DNA of 64,000 bases, taken from contig CM063106.1 in the NCBI GenBank assembly GCA_031841125.1, positions 8,804,001-8,868,000 on the forward strand, given 5' to 3'. The notes beneath the pieces were generated by a model. The model did no database searches, had not been told where the DNA came from, and saw nothing but the letters and a program-made list of their open reading frames with translations. Below, piece by piece: positions 11,800 through 22,640 of the stretch. Both the position numbers and the translations under genes were made by a program. How positions within the stretch are numbered: position 1 is the stretch's first letter; every line of letters begins with the position of its first letter. Origin of the DNA: Acanthococcus lagerstroemiae (taxonomy: Eukaryota; Arthropoda; Insecta; Hemiptera; Eriococcidae).

Positions 11800-14010
11800 G
11801 CCTGGAAAACTGGAAAATTAGCCTGGAAAACCTGGAAAAGTCAGGGAAAAGCATTTCCAAACAAGAATGGACACCCTGCAACAGATAGTCAAGGATGTCA
11901 AATACAGGGTGTCCGAGTTTCGGTTGCTAAGCGGGGAGGAATGAATAGCACTTGAGTAGACAAAGCAAAAGTGTTATTATCATCACAAAATTGAGGGCGC
12001 CGCATCTTCATAAAAATCGAAAAATTCACTAATTTTGACCTATTACAAAAATCACGAGTAATGATGTTGCCCAGTCTACAATGATGCCATAGTACAGCAC
12101 TCACTTAGAGTAACAAAACAAGTTATTACGAAATCCGGCCTGCTCTGAAAATTTAAGCAGGTAAATGGCATCCAAAATTCAGAAATTTCTATTTTTTTAC
12201 AAAAATGTGCAAAAAGCCTACTTTTACCGAATCCCAACATGAATAACCAAAGGCCGGCGTACAGTTCTCATTATCAAAACTGGTAGTCCTGATTCAGATG
12301 AACAAAAAATCATACCACTATCTCCTTCCAGTTTTCAGAATTTAAAAAGTTAAGACGCGTTGAAGTACTTTCAAATTTCAAAAAAACAGAAAATTTAACT
12401 CGCCCTAAAAATTAAACTGTTAGGGGGAAAGCTATTTGGTTTCTAGGCTCCGCTCAAAAGTATGTTTCCCTAAATTCGTAGGCAGAAACAAAAATAAAAT
12501 AAAACTAAATGAAAGGGAAATGTAAATCTTGAGTTTTGCACACTCTGGAATAGAACTGGAGTTGCTATCAGTGCTACAAAAATGAGCCAACATTTCGACG
12601 TGCGTTGCTTGTGAATTACGAAGTGTAATACATTTCTACACCGCGTAACCGACGTTCGACGGAAATTCACGAGAAATTGTGTCATACAGTCAATGGCGCA
12701 GCTAGGGGTTTCCCAAGGGGGGGGGAGCACAATAAGGGGTTTTCAAGAGAGAAAAAGTCGAAAATTGTAGTTTTTTTTTTTTTTTTAATCGCCGATATTA
12801 GAGGACTATGTAAAAATATTGAGAGGGCACGTGCCCCCCCCCCCGACGCTACACCATTGCATACAGTGGCGAATTTCAGAAGAAAAGCCAAGTCTCTTGC
12901 TTCCAGGTTTCAAATTTTTGCAAGAAAACGTCGAGTTTGCAGACATACTAACAGAAGATAAAAGTAAAGCGCACTTTTAATCGGAGGGATAACTGGTACA
13001 TTCAGTAAGAGTTGATAAAATTTTTGAAATAATTTACTTAAAAAATTTATTCTCAATCTGGTAACGTCTCAAATTTTTAGATTTCTTTTATAATGTGGGG
13101 AAATCAGTTAGTGTACAGAAGACAAATGCTGCTAAAAAACTGAAGAGAATTAAAGCCTGTTGTTAATTTGCAGCGAATGTGCACAAACCATAACAATGGC
13201 TTGTCATAAAATGAATCAAGTTTCATTCATCTACTTTCAGCGAGAGGTCTTCTTGTATTCCAGTGCCTATTTTATGGTGGTTAGACAACTAGTTCAACAG
13301 ATGGAGTCTTCATGTAACGCCACTCATTCATTCAGGCATAACGACTATTGAAAGTTACAATAAATTAGAAGCGTTTGTAATTTTTCTTTTTTTTCTTTTT
13401 CTTCTTTAATCATAAGGTTCATTTTTCGATCATTTCAGAAGCTTCATGAACTTCAACGCGACATAACTTTTTAAATTCTGAAAACTGGAAGGAGATAGTG
13501 GTATGATTTTTTGTTCATCTGAATCAGGGCTACCAGTTTTGATAATGAGAAATGCCGGCCTTTGGTTATTCATGTTGGGGTTCAGTAAAAGTAGGCTTTT
13601 TGCACAATTTTGTAAAAAATTGAAATTTCTGAATTTTGGATGCCATTTACCTGCTTAAATTTTCAGAGCAGGCCGGATATCGTAATAACTTGTTTTGTTA
13701 CTTTAAGTGAGTGCTGTAACATGGCATCATTGTAAACTGGGCAACATCATTACTCGTGATTTTTATAATGGGTCAAAATTGGTGAATTTTTCGATTTTTA
13801 CAAAGATGCGGCGCCCTCAATTTTGTGATGATAATAACACTTTTGCTTTGTCTACTCAAGTGCTATTCATTCCTCCCCGCTTAGCAACCGAAACTCGGAC
13901 ACCCTGTATTTGACATCCTTGACTATCTGTTGCAGGGTGTCCATTCTTGTTTGGAAATGATTTTCCCTGACTTTTCCAGGTTTTCCAGGCTAATTTTCCA
14001 GTTTTCCAGA
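11800..14010. repeat. Long inverted repeat, arms about 575 bp, spacer about 1.07 kb
   Basis: The left arm (about 11800-12375) reappears as its reverse complement at about 13440-14010. Matching landmarks are the tggaaaacctggaaaagtcaggg block, gacaccctgcaacagatagt, CAGGGTGTCCGAGTTTCGG (11905 on, and ending 13906), gagggcgccgcatcttc, aggccggc and actggaaggagatagtgg. The arms differ only by scattered substitutions and small indels. The spacer holds a hAT MITE and no gene. A transcript across it would fold into a hairpin hundreds of base pairs long. Confidence 0.85.
12691..12859. mobile_element. hAT-type MITE with perfect 8-bp duplication
   Basis: The 169-bp element begins CAATGGCGCAGC and ends GCTACACCATTG. 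It is flanked by the identical 8-mer catacagt at 12683-12690 and 12860-12867. It contains a G-tract near its left end and a C-tract near its right end. It lies in the spacer of the long inverted repeat. Confidence 0.8.
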
Positions 14011-14987
14011 CCCTTTAAATACAAATTACACATGCAAAAAGGGGGGGGGGGGTCAAATTTTTCGAACACTGTGAGCGGCGAATATCGTCAATCACTCCAC
14101 TAACTTTTTTTCACTATCGTGTGCTTACGGAGCTGTGGCAGAAGGGGTGTAAACGTTTAATGATGAAAATAAAAACGCGCTCTTTGGGGTGCAGCGTGGT
14201 GCGATGCCAATTAACGACTTCATAGATTTTTTTTGTATGATTTAATGCCGACCGTGAAGGGGGGCGTGAAAAAATAAAATTCGAAAATTGGTTTATAGGT
14301 TTTCGAGGTCGCTGCATTCGATGTTAGAGGTAATTTCTAGATCCTATCCCTCCTAATGCGACCAATGAAGTAGCAAGAGCGTAGGACAAGCAACGGTTGA
14401 CTTGAAATTCACCCTTTCTAATTAAAGCCACCGAATAGGGTAAAAATACAGTTTTATTTATTCAAAGTGTTGCTAATAGAAAATAAGGGCGTAAAAATTT
14501 CTCAACTTAAAAAGCACAGAAGCTTAAATTTAGTCCAGATTAAAAATCGGAAGCGATATTCGAAATCAACGACATAAAACCACCCCTATTTTTCGATACT
14601 TCGTGCAATTTTTCGCCGGAGAAGCTGAATTCGTATTACGACAGTTCTCTGGAAAGGATCAGATAAAAATCTGAGGCAATATTCGAAACCAGCGACTCAG
14701 AGCTTGGTTGGCTATCCTGTCCAGAATATTGACTTTAGAATCTCGTAAAAAATTTGGAACTCGAGGAAAACTAGAGTAACCAGAATTAGCCCCTCCCTCG
14801 TGGAGCCTGAATGGTTTAGGGGGAGGGAAAATAACTATTAAAATTAATTCTGGAGCCTAGGTGAAGAAGCTGCAGCATATCTAACGAAAAATGCTATGAA
14901 AGTAAAAAGGTGGTTAGAATCTGGAAAATTATGGTGGAAAAGACTTCAATTTAAGAGTATCGATAGATATATATGGTTATATATCTG

Positions 14988-16364
14988 CAAGGTGTCTACA
15001 CAATTTGGAAAATCAAAATACTTGACTTTTATTTGACTTATAAATAGGGACGTACCGACCCCCCTCCTCACGGTAGAAATTTTTCACTCAGCAGTTGGGA
15101 AAACTTACCATTTCAGTCAGGCGGAGTTGGGAAAACCCAACAAGTCGAAAGTTTTTTTTCTATTTTTTCTTCTTTTTTTTAACTTGCTTTGACACTGGGG
15201 AATTAAGTTGAGAAGTTGGGAAAATTCAAGTCAAAGGAAAAGTTTTTTCTCTGCTTTGATACTTGAGAATTTCGAGTTGAGTCATTAGTTGGAAAAATCC
15301 AATAAATCAGTCAGGTTTTTTTTTTTGCTAGCTTTGACACTTGGGAATTGAGTGGAGAAGTAGGGAAAATCCTACAAGTCAAAAGGCTTTTTTTTTTTTT
15401 ACTTTGATATTTGGGAATTCCGAGTTGAGTCAGAATCAGTTGGAAAAATCCAATAAGTCAATCAGAAGGTTTTTTTTTTTTTTGCTAGCTTTGACATTTG
15501 CGAATTCAGTTGAGAAGTTGGGAGAATCCAACAAGTCAAAAGAAAAGTTTTTTCTTTACTTTGATATTTGGGAATTTGGAGTTGAGTCATCAGTTGGAAA
15601 AATCCAATAAATCAGTCAATTTTTTATTGCTAGCTTTGACACTTGGAAATTGAGTGGAGAAGTTGGGAAAATCCAACTAGTCAAAAGTTTCTTCTTTTTG
15701 GCTTCGATATTTGGGAATTTTGAGTTGAATCAGTTGAGTTTTTTACAATCCCCCCCCCCCCCGATAAACTCTTCAGTACATCCCTGCCCATAAATTTGAC
15801 TTTATATAGGACTGCGAAAAGGCGCGCCTTATGCAGGAACATGCAAGTAGTTCAGCAAATCGTAAAACTGTAAAATTAGTCTGATAATGTTATATGGCGC
15901 ACATAATGAAGGAGAACAAATAGCAATTGAGGAGCTCACTTCCAAAGTGACTAACTGCAAAATATTAGTTTTAAGAAGAACAAACAAAACACTTTATAAG
16001 CAAAACAGTAAAGTAGGTAATGGATTTTTTAAGGTAGGTATCAATAAGTTCAATCTCCAAGAAAAATTTGTCGTTCTTGTTTTTGCAAAGTATGCCCCTA
16101 GCGCGGCAAGACAGCGTGTTGAAAACAAAAACTCAAGAAATCATAATTTTGCAGTTAGGTCGCTTTGGAAGTGTGCTCCTCAATTGTTGAAAATTGGAAC
16201 AAAAGTATTTACTTCTAGCTTTGTTATTTTTTAGTTCATTCATCGTTCCTAGTCATTCATATAATTAACATTACTTGACCTATAGAAGAATTTTGAGAAA
16301 ATACTTGACTTTTTCTTTGAGTACTTGACTTTTACTTGACTCATTTGACCCTGTAGACACCCTG
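14988..16364. mobile_element. TIR element with terminal CAAGGTGTCTACA, carrying a nested element
   Basis: The left end CAAGGTGTCTACA (14988) matches the inverted right end TGTAGACACCCTG (ending 16364) at 12 of 13 positions. Both ends lead into tacttgactttt-type repeats. A second element (15045-15786) is nested near the left end. An open frame at 15887-16234 has no recognised domain. No clear target duplication was found. Confidence 0.5.
15045..15786. mobile_element. hAT-type element with internal tandem array of about 150 bp
   Basis: The element begins TAGGGACGTACC and ends GTACATCCCTG, matching the CAGGGACG ends of copies at 18534, 41562 and 47985. Flanking 8-mers are cttataaa (15037-15044) and cccataaa (15787-15794), 6 of 8 identical. 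The interior is four to five tandem units of about 150 bp: gctagctttgacac-type starts lie near 15181, 15329, 15484 and 15630. Each unit contains gttgggaaaatccaa, caagtcaaaag, a T-run, and tttgggaatt followed by gagttga. Related phrases occur in the shorter copies. Confidence 0.65.
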
Positions 16365-18533
16365 ACTTGAATACAATGGACTCTTTCGTAACGCAATAAT
16401 AATTACTATGCGGTCTTTCGATTTTTTTGTTTTAAATTTCGTGGCTTAGTTACTCTTCCCCCAAAATCTAGGAAATCCCTACCATTCACCCTTATCTACA
16501 TTTGCGAAGGAGAAGGGAACCGAAGGAAAATCCGATGGCAGGGTGTTCCAGAAAGTGAATTCATTGTTTTTCAAATTTTCGTTTCATTACGACTTTCGCA
16601 AAAAAATTTTTACACCGGGGGGGGGGGGGTAACTAAACCGAATATTTTTTCATTTTCCTGTCTTTTCGTGCCGATTTTCAGATTCTCGCAAACAGGATGA
16701 GATAAAAATACGGAACAACTGATATTGGGAGAAGTGCTTATGGATTGGTTCGCGTTTAGTCATATTTTTCGTGAAATGGTTCGTGAAGTCACGAAGTACG
16801 TTAAGTCTTAATAGAAAGACGTAGACGCAAAACCAATACCATGAAAACGATTTCATCACACCAATACACTCTGTACTACTGCGATAGGAGAGGGGGGGGG
16901 GTTGTATTACTTACATCCTTCTCCTGTGAAAGAAACAGGATAAGAAAATTGTTTTGAAATAAGAAATGGGTAAAATCTGTTTGAAATACTACAGAATTTC
17001 GTGGTCGATTTTTTAATTTAAATTCCCTGACTTTTAGGTGAAAAATGCTAAAAATTTCAAAATTCCCTGACCTTTCCAGATTTTCCAAGTTTTCCAAAGA
17101 ATGGACACCCTGTGTTGAATATACTGGAATTTTTGCCGACCCCTACACAATTCTTCCCTTCCACTCTTCCTTCTGGCCAGCAGTGGTATTATTCCTGGGT
17201 GCCTCAAATGCCACTTATTCGGGGTCGAAATTCCATCTACAGGAGGCTCTCATTTCCCCAGCTCCCGGACTGACCCTAAGCTGTAAATGAGCAGAGGTTG
17301 GTGTACAAACGAGGGGATGCCCTGTATAAACCTGTGCAAAGGAAATACAAACGATTCAGGTATGTTTGATGGTGAAATTAGAAACTCGGGGGCAGGAGAA
17401 ATGGACCATTTTTTTGGCGGGGAAAAAAATTTCTCACTCGAAAAGAAACTAGACTCTTTCACGAGAACTTCTTCGTTTAATCCGCGTCAGTCCCACTTCG
17501 CGTTCAGAAAAAAAAAGATGGCAGATCGTTTTCTTACACCCTGTATCGTTCATCATTTGTATGCATATGAAATTGCATACTCAATTCCCCGTAAATACGT
17601 CATTCAACTCAACTATCAGTAGCGTAGTAAGATATATAGCTTCGCGCACTAACTGGCCATGATTTCGTCTTATTGATCTTCGTTCTTTTTTTTATTTTCA
17701 AATTTGAATTTTTGTTTTGTTTTGACTTGTTTAATATTGTGTTCTAGAATGGTTGGTACTTATCGTCTTTAGTTCTTAATTTCGTGATTTTTGTGTTTTT
17801 CGTTATTTTTCTTGAAAATCAATTTTTGATAAGATCTGACTTTGCTATAAGAAAAGAGGGAGGAGGGGCAAGATTCGTGAAACACCCTGTACGTTTGCAT
17901 ACGCAAAGCTGATAGGTCGACAGCGCTCGAAACCGCGTTTACGGGTTCTTGGTAACTTACCAGTAACATTCGCCAAGTGAAATTGATCCCTCCTTCTTTA
18001 AGGTGAAACTTGGATTGCAAAAGGCCATGTATCCAACGTTGATTAATTTTTTAATCGTCGGGAAAATGTTGAATTTGTGGTCCAACTAGGAGACCAGATC
18101 AAAAACCTGAGGCAATATTTGAAATTAGCAACCTCCCACTCCCTAAAGAAAAAAATAAATCTATAATTTATTTAATTTTCCTAGCGATATCAATTTCGAC
18201 AATTCTTGGGTCTGAAATTCGGACTTTTGGACTCAAATCGAGACCGAATCAAGAATCTGATGCGATATTTGAAATCAGCGATCCAATGAACCGATATTTC
18301 AATATTTATTTTATTCGATACACCCGTTCTTTTTGAGATTCCAAAGTTGGTATTAAGTTCTAGCCCCCCTTTTTTGGGGGAAAGAACAATTTTTACCAGA
18401 AAAGAAACTAGACCATCTTATTTAAAAATCCAATTTCGTCCTGTGAACATCAGATTTTGCGATTAAGAAAATAAGAGAAAATAAGAGGGAGGCCAATTCG
18501 TGAAACACCCTGTATGTTCGACAGTCATACAGG

Positions 18534-18818
18534 CAGAAACGTGGCAAGGCGTTTTTTCTGGGGGGGGGGCAAAAATTGTTAAATTCCCAACTGACTCAAC
18601 TCAAAGTTTCTACTTTATCTATTTAAAGTCCTCCTGTCACAGCCGAATTGGCCAATTACGGCAGAGGGACTAAGATGAATTTCAACAAAATAAAATGATT
18701 ACGTATTTAAATAAACAAAAAATTATTTTAAAAAAATATACATTAAAAATATTCCAACTCTGGCGGAAGCTTGGGAGGCAAGCTGCCTCCCCCCCCATGC
18801 TCCCTTTTTTCGTCCCTG
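18534..18818. mobile_element. hAT-type MITE (CAGGGACG family)
   Basis: The 285-bp element begins CAGAAACGTGGC and ends TTTCGTCCCTG, with flanking 8-mers catacagg (18526-18533) and gatacagg (18819-18826). Its left interior (G-tract, then gcaaaaattgttaaattccc) matches the copy at 41562. It has no coding capacity. Confidence 0.7.
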
Positions 18819-18916
18819 GATACAGGACCTAACTGTGAATCGCTTTACTGAATCCAAAAATGAAAACTGTGGCGTGGGCAGGGATTAGTGTCGACCTCAC
18901 CATAAAATGCATTATA

Positions 18917-21423
18917 CAGGGTTAGTCGGTTTTCCTTCCGCCATCGCCATAGGAAAACTAGTTTTTCGCGAAACCAGGTATACGTTGTTTCGCCAGGCGA
19001 GTGGTCTTTCACCAAAAATTTCATGGGAAATAATCGGGGAAAATTCAAATGGCTTTTGAAGAATTCTATCAAGAATCTTCAGGAAAAATGTTCTAAATCT
19101 CCGAAGAATTTCATCGGAAATCTTCGAGAAAAATCTCCTATTCAGGAAAAATTTACCATAATTTTCGAAGAATTTTACCGGACATCATTGTGATATATCT
19201 CCAATGATCTCAGACGAATTTTGTCAGAAATTTTAGGAAAAATCTTCAATGATTCCAAACAATTTTATCAAGAATCATCGAGAAATTTCTCTGATGATTT
19301 TGGAAGGATATCCTTAGGAAAAATGTTGATGCTTTCTAGAGATTTTCGTCACAAATGTTCGGGGAAATCTCCAATTATTTCTAAGGAATTAATCAGAAAT
19401 CTTGGAGAAAAAATGTGATGATTTCCAAAGAATTTCATATTCAGAAAAAAGTCCAGTGTTTTCCAAAGAATTTCTTCGAAAATTTTAAGAAAAAATTTCC
19501 AATGTTTTCCAAAAACGTCCATCAGCATTCTTCGAGAAGATTTCCTGATAATTTTTGAAGAATTTCTTAGGAAATATTCGGAGAAAAACTCCGACGGTTT
19601 CTGATGAATTTCATCGAAAATCTTCTTTAAAAATGTTCGATACTCTTCGAAGAATTTCATCGTAAGTCTTCGGAAAAAATCTCGGACGATTTCTAAGCAA
19701 TTTCATTGTAAATTTTCGGAAAAAATTTCCAATAATTTCGGAGATCTTTAGAAAAAATCTCCATTATTTTCCAAAAAATTTCATAAAAATTCTTCGAGAA
19801 AATTTCCCGATCATTTTTGGAGAATTTTATCCAAGGCAATCGGGGAATAAAACCAAGAGTTTTGAAGAATTGTACAGAAAATCTTCAGAAAAAACCTTCA
19901 ATTATTTCTAAGGAATTTCATGACAGATGTTCGGAACGATTCCTTTGCTCTTCAAAGATTATTTTCTGATGAACTTTATCGAAAATAGGATAAATTTCCG
20001 ATCATTTTCATTGAATTTTATCGCACATCAGGAAAAATTTGAGGGAAATCTTAGGAAAACTCTGCCACTATTCCAAAGGATTTTATTGGAAATCGTTGAG
20101 AAATACCTTCGACGATTCTTGAAGGTTTTCTCCAGAAAGAACTTTCCTGGAAAACCCTCGAAATTTCTTCTAAAAATTTTCGATAAGATTCTTCGGAAAT
20201 TATCGGAGTTGTTTTCCAAAAATTTCCGATGCAATTCTTTAAAAATTATCGGAAAATTTTCCCGAAGATTTTCGAGGAAATTCTTTGGAAAACACTGAAC
20301 TTTTTTTCTGAATATTTCCGATGAAATTCTCCGGTAATCATCACATTTTTTTCTCCAAGATTTCTGATTAATTCCTTAGAAATCATTGGAAATCTCCCCC
20401 GAACATGTTTGACGAAAATCTCTGAAAAGCATCAGCATTTTTTCCAAGGATATCCTCCCAAAATCATCAGAGATACTTCTCGATGTTTCTTGATCAAATT
20501 GTTTAGAATCATTGGAGATTTTTCCTAAAATTTCTGACAAAATTCCACTGATAAGATTCATTGAAAATGATCGGAAATTTACCCTTAATATTTTCGATGA
20601 ATTTCGTCGGAAATAATCTTTGAAAATCAAAAGAATCGTCCCGAATATTTTCCATGAAATTCCTTGGAAATACTCGAAGGGTTTTTCTGAAGATTTTCGG
20701 TACAATTCTTCAAAACACTTGGTGTTATTCCCCGAGTGCTTTCGATAAAATTTATTGTTCAAAAATTATCAGGAAATTTTCTCACAGAATTTTTATGCGA
20801 TTTTTTTGGAAAACAATTGAGATTTTTTTCTAAATATTTCCGAAATTATTGTTAATTTTTTCCGAAAATTTACGATGAAACTGCTTGAAAATCATCCGAG
20901 ATTTTTTCCGAAGATTTACGATGAAATTCTTCGGAGACTATCGAACATTTTTCCAGAAGATTTTCGATGAAATTTACCAGACACCATCGGAGTTTTTCTC
21001 CGAATATTTCCAATGAAGTTCTTCAAAAATTGCCAGGAAATTTTCTCGAAGAATGCTGACGAACTTTCTTGGAAAACACTGAAAATTTTTTCTAAAAATT
21101 TTCGATGAGATTCTTCGAAAATTATCGAAGTAGTTTTCCAAAAACTCCCGAAACAATTCTTTAAAAATTATCGGAAAATTTCCCCGGAAATTTTCGAGGA
21201 AATTCTTTGGAAAAACTGGGAAGATTTCCGAAGAAATTCTTCGAAGATTCAGAAAATTTTTCCTGAAGAGTCTTGATAAAATTCTTCAAAAGCCATCGGA
21301 GTTTTCACCGAATATTTCCCATAAAATTCTTGTCGAAGAGACCGCTTGCCTGGCGAAACAACGTGCACCTGGTTTCGCGAAAAAATAGTTTCCCTATGGC
21401 AGAAGGAAAATCGACTAACCCTG
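18917..21423. mobile_element. 2.5-kb foldback TIR element built of short self-complementary repeats
   Basis: The element begins CAGGGTTAGTCGGTTTTCC and ends GGAAAATCGACTAACCCTG, each flanked by TATA (18913-18916, 21424-21427), so the target duplication is TA or TATA. The terminal inverted repeats run about 120 bp, through tttcgcgaaaccagg and gttgtttcgccagg. Inside, the left half is made of degenerate units around gaagaatttcatcgaaaatcttc, and the right half is largely the reverse complement of the left (left about 19480-19900 against right about 20690-21090; left about 19920-20030 against right about 20540-20650). A segment like 19210-19430 is present again, inverted, at about 20340-20550. Short open frames are by-products of the repeats. 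There is no transposase. Confidence 0.8.
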
Positions 21424-22395
21424 TATAGTAGGTAGTAGGATGTGCATCGAAAAACTGGTGTATTTAGGTGTAAAAACTCAGTACCCTAAATTTCAGGGGG
21501 AAAAATTTGATGGCTCCCACAAATGGGGTGAAGTTCAATATAAGATTCCTTTATAAGGAAAAGTGCAATTCAGCTTATTTCGCCGTTAAAAATCAAAAAG
21601 GGTTTAAAATATTGTTCTTTGTAATGTCATCGTTCCCTCCAATGTATTTCAAATAAATTTGATTTAGGGGGCACGGAGATAGTACAAAGATGAAGTTCTG
21701 AAGAGTTTATCAACGCAATTGTGAATCCCAATCAACAAAAACTGAAAAACATGGTTTATGGTTTCGATTTGGGAGTACTCTCCCTCCTCCTCACGAGGGC
21801 TCCACAAGGGGTCATAATTTGAAAATTGGAGTTAACAGTTTCAAGGATGTCAATTATAGAAGTTTTCTTAATGCTGAATCCGATTTTGAGTTTATTCAAC
21901 TTCTAATTCCTACCTATGAAGGTCCACAGTGGGGGATAACCTGAAATATCGACATTTACATACATAGACGTTATTAATATCAAACACGGCTTTTCCAAGG
22001 TCGCTGAGTTCATTTTTGATATCATTCCAATTATAACCTCTATCTGTCGAAGTTTATACGGGACTGTAACCGGAAACTAGTACAACTTCGAATTTCTCGA
22101 TAAATTCAGTTTTATTACTTCTTTTCCTTTATTAATATTTCAGGTTATAGCTGCCTGCGGACTTCGCCAGGTAAGGATAAATTCAGCGATCAAAAAAACG
22201 CTGTTTGTTCAACAATACTGAAAATTAGGGGCTATTTTGCTGATTACGAACATTTATGTCAGATTTTTGGTCCAATCCTTATTTAGGACTAAAAATGTCA
22301 ATTTCAGACTTAAAATGAGCAACATGTCCTTGCAAAATCGTTTGGCTTTTGGGACTGAATCAGGATGGGATTAGAAACCGGATACGATATTTAGA

Positions 22396-22640
22396 CGCTG
22401 TTAAGCGTAAGGGAACCAACTGACATCTGCAAACAAAATGAGTTATTAGTGTCATTGGAAAGAGCGTAAGAAGTAGAATTTTTCAAAATTGGGCCCCCAA
22501 TTCACAAAAATGTGTACTCACGTCGAAAAAAGCTTATCAGTAAATGCTATGTCATACAGTTTCTACATGGCTCTTGAACTTCGAATCACGTGTTCTCAAA
22601 AAACAGATTTTGCTGGTTGGTTCCCTCACGCTTAACAGTG
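22396..22640. mobile_element. Small TIR element with 25-bp inverted ends
   Basis: The left end CGCTGTTAAGCGTAAGGGAA recurs inverted at 22616-22640 (ending ACGCTTAACAGTG), about 22 of 25 bases matching. The element is 245 bp. No target duplication was evident and no coding was seen. Confidence 0.5.

Noticed and set aside
14041..14060. Poly-G and poly-C runs (also near 16620, 24105, 37577, 42822) as functional G-quadruplex sites
   Set aside because: Such tracts recur inside the small MITEs here and are more simply repeat-derived; I could not tie these particular ones to any site with function.
19349..20762. Several 100-130-codon frames rich in F, K, S and R
   Set aside because: They arise from the periodic repeats of the foldback element, appear on both strands, and resemble each other.
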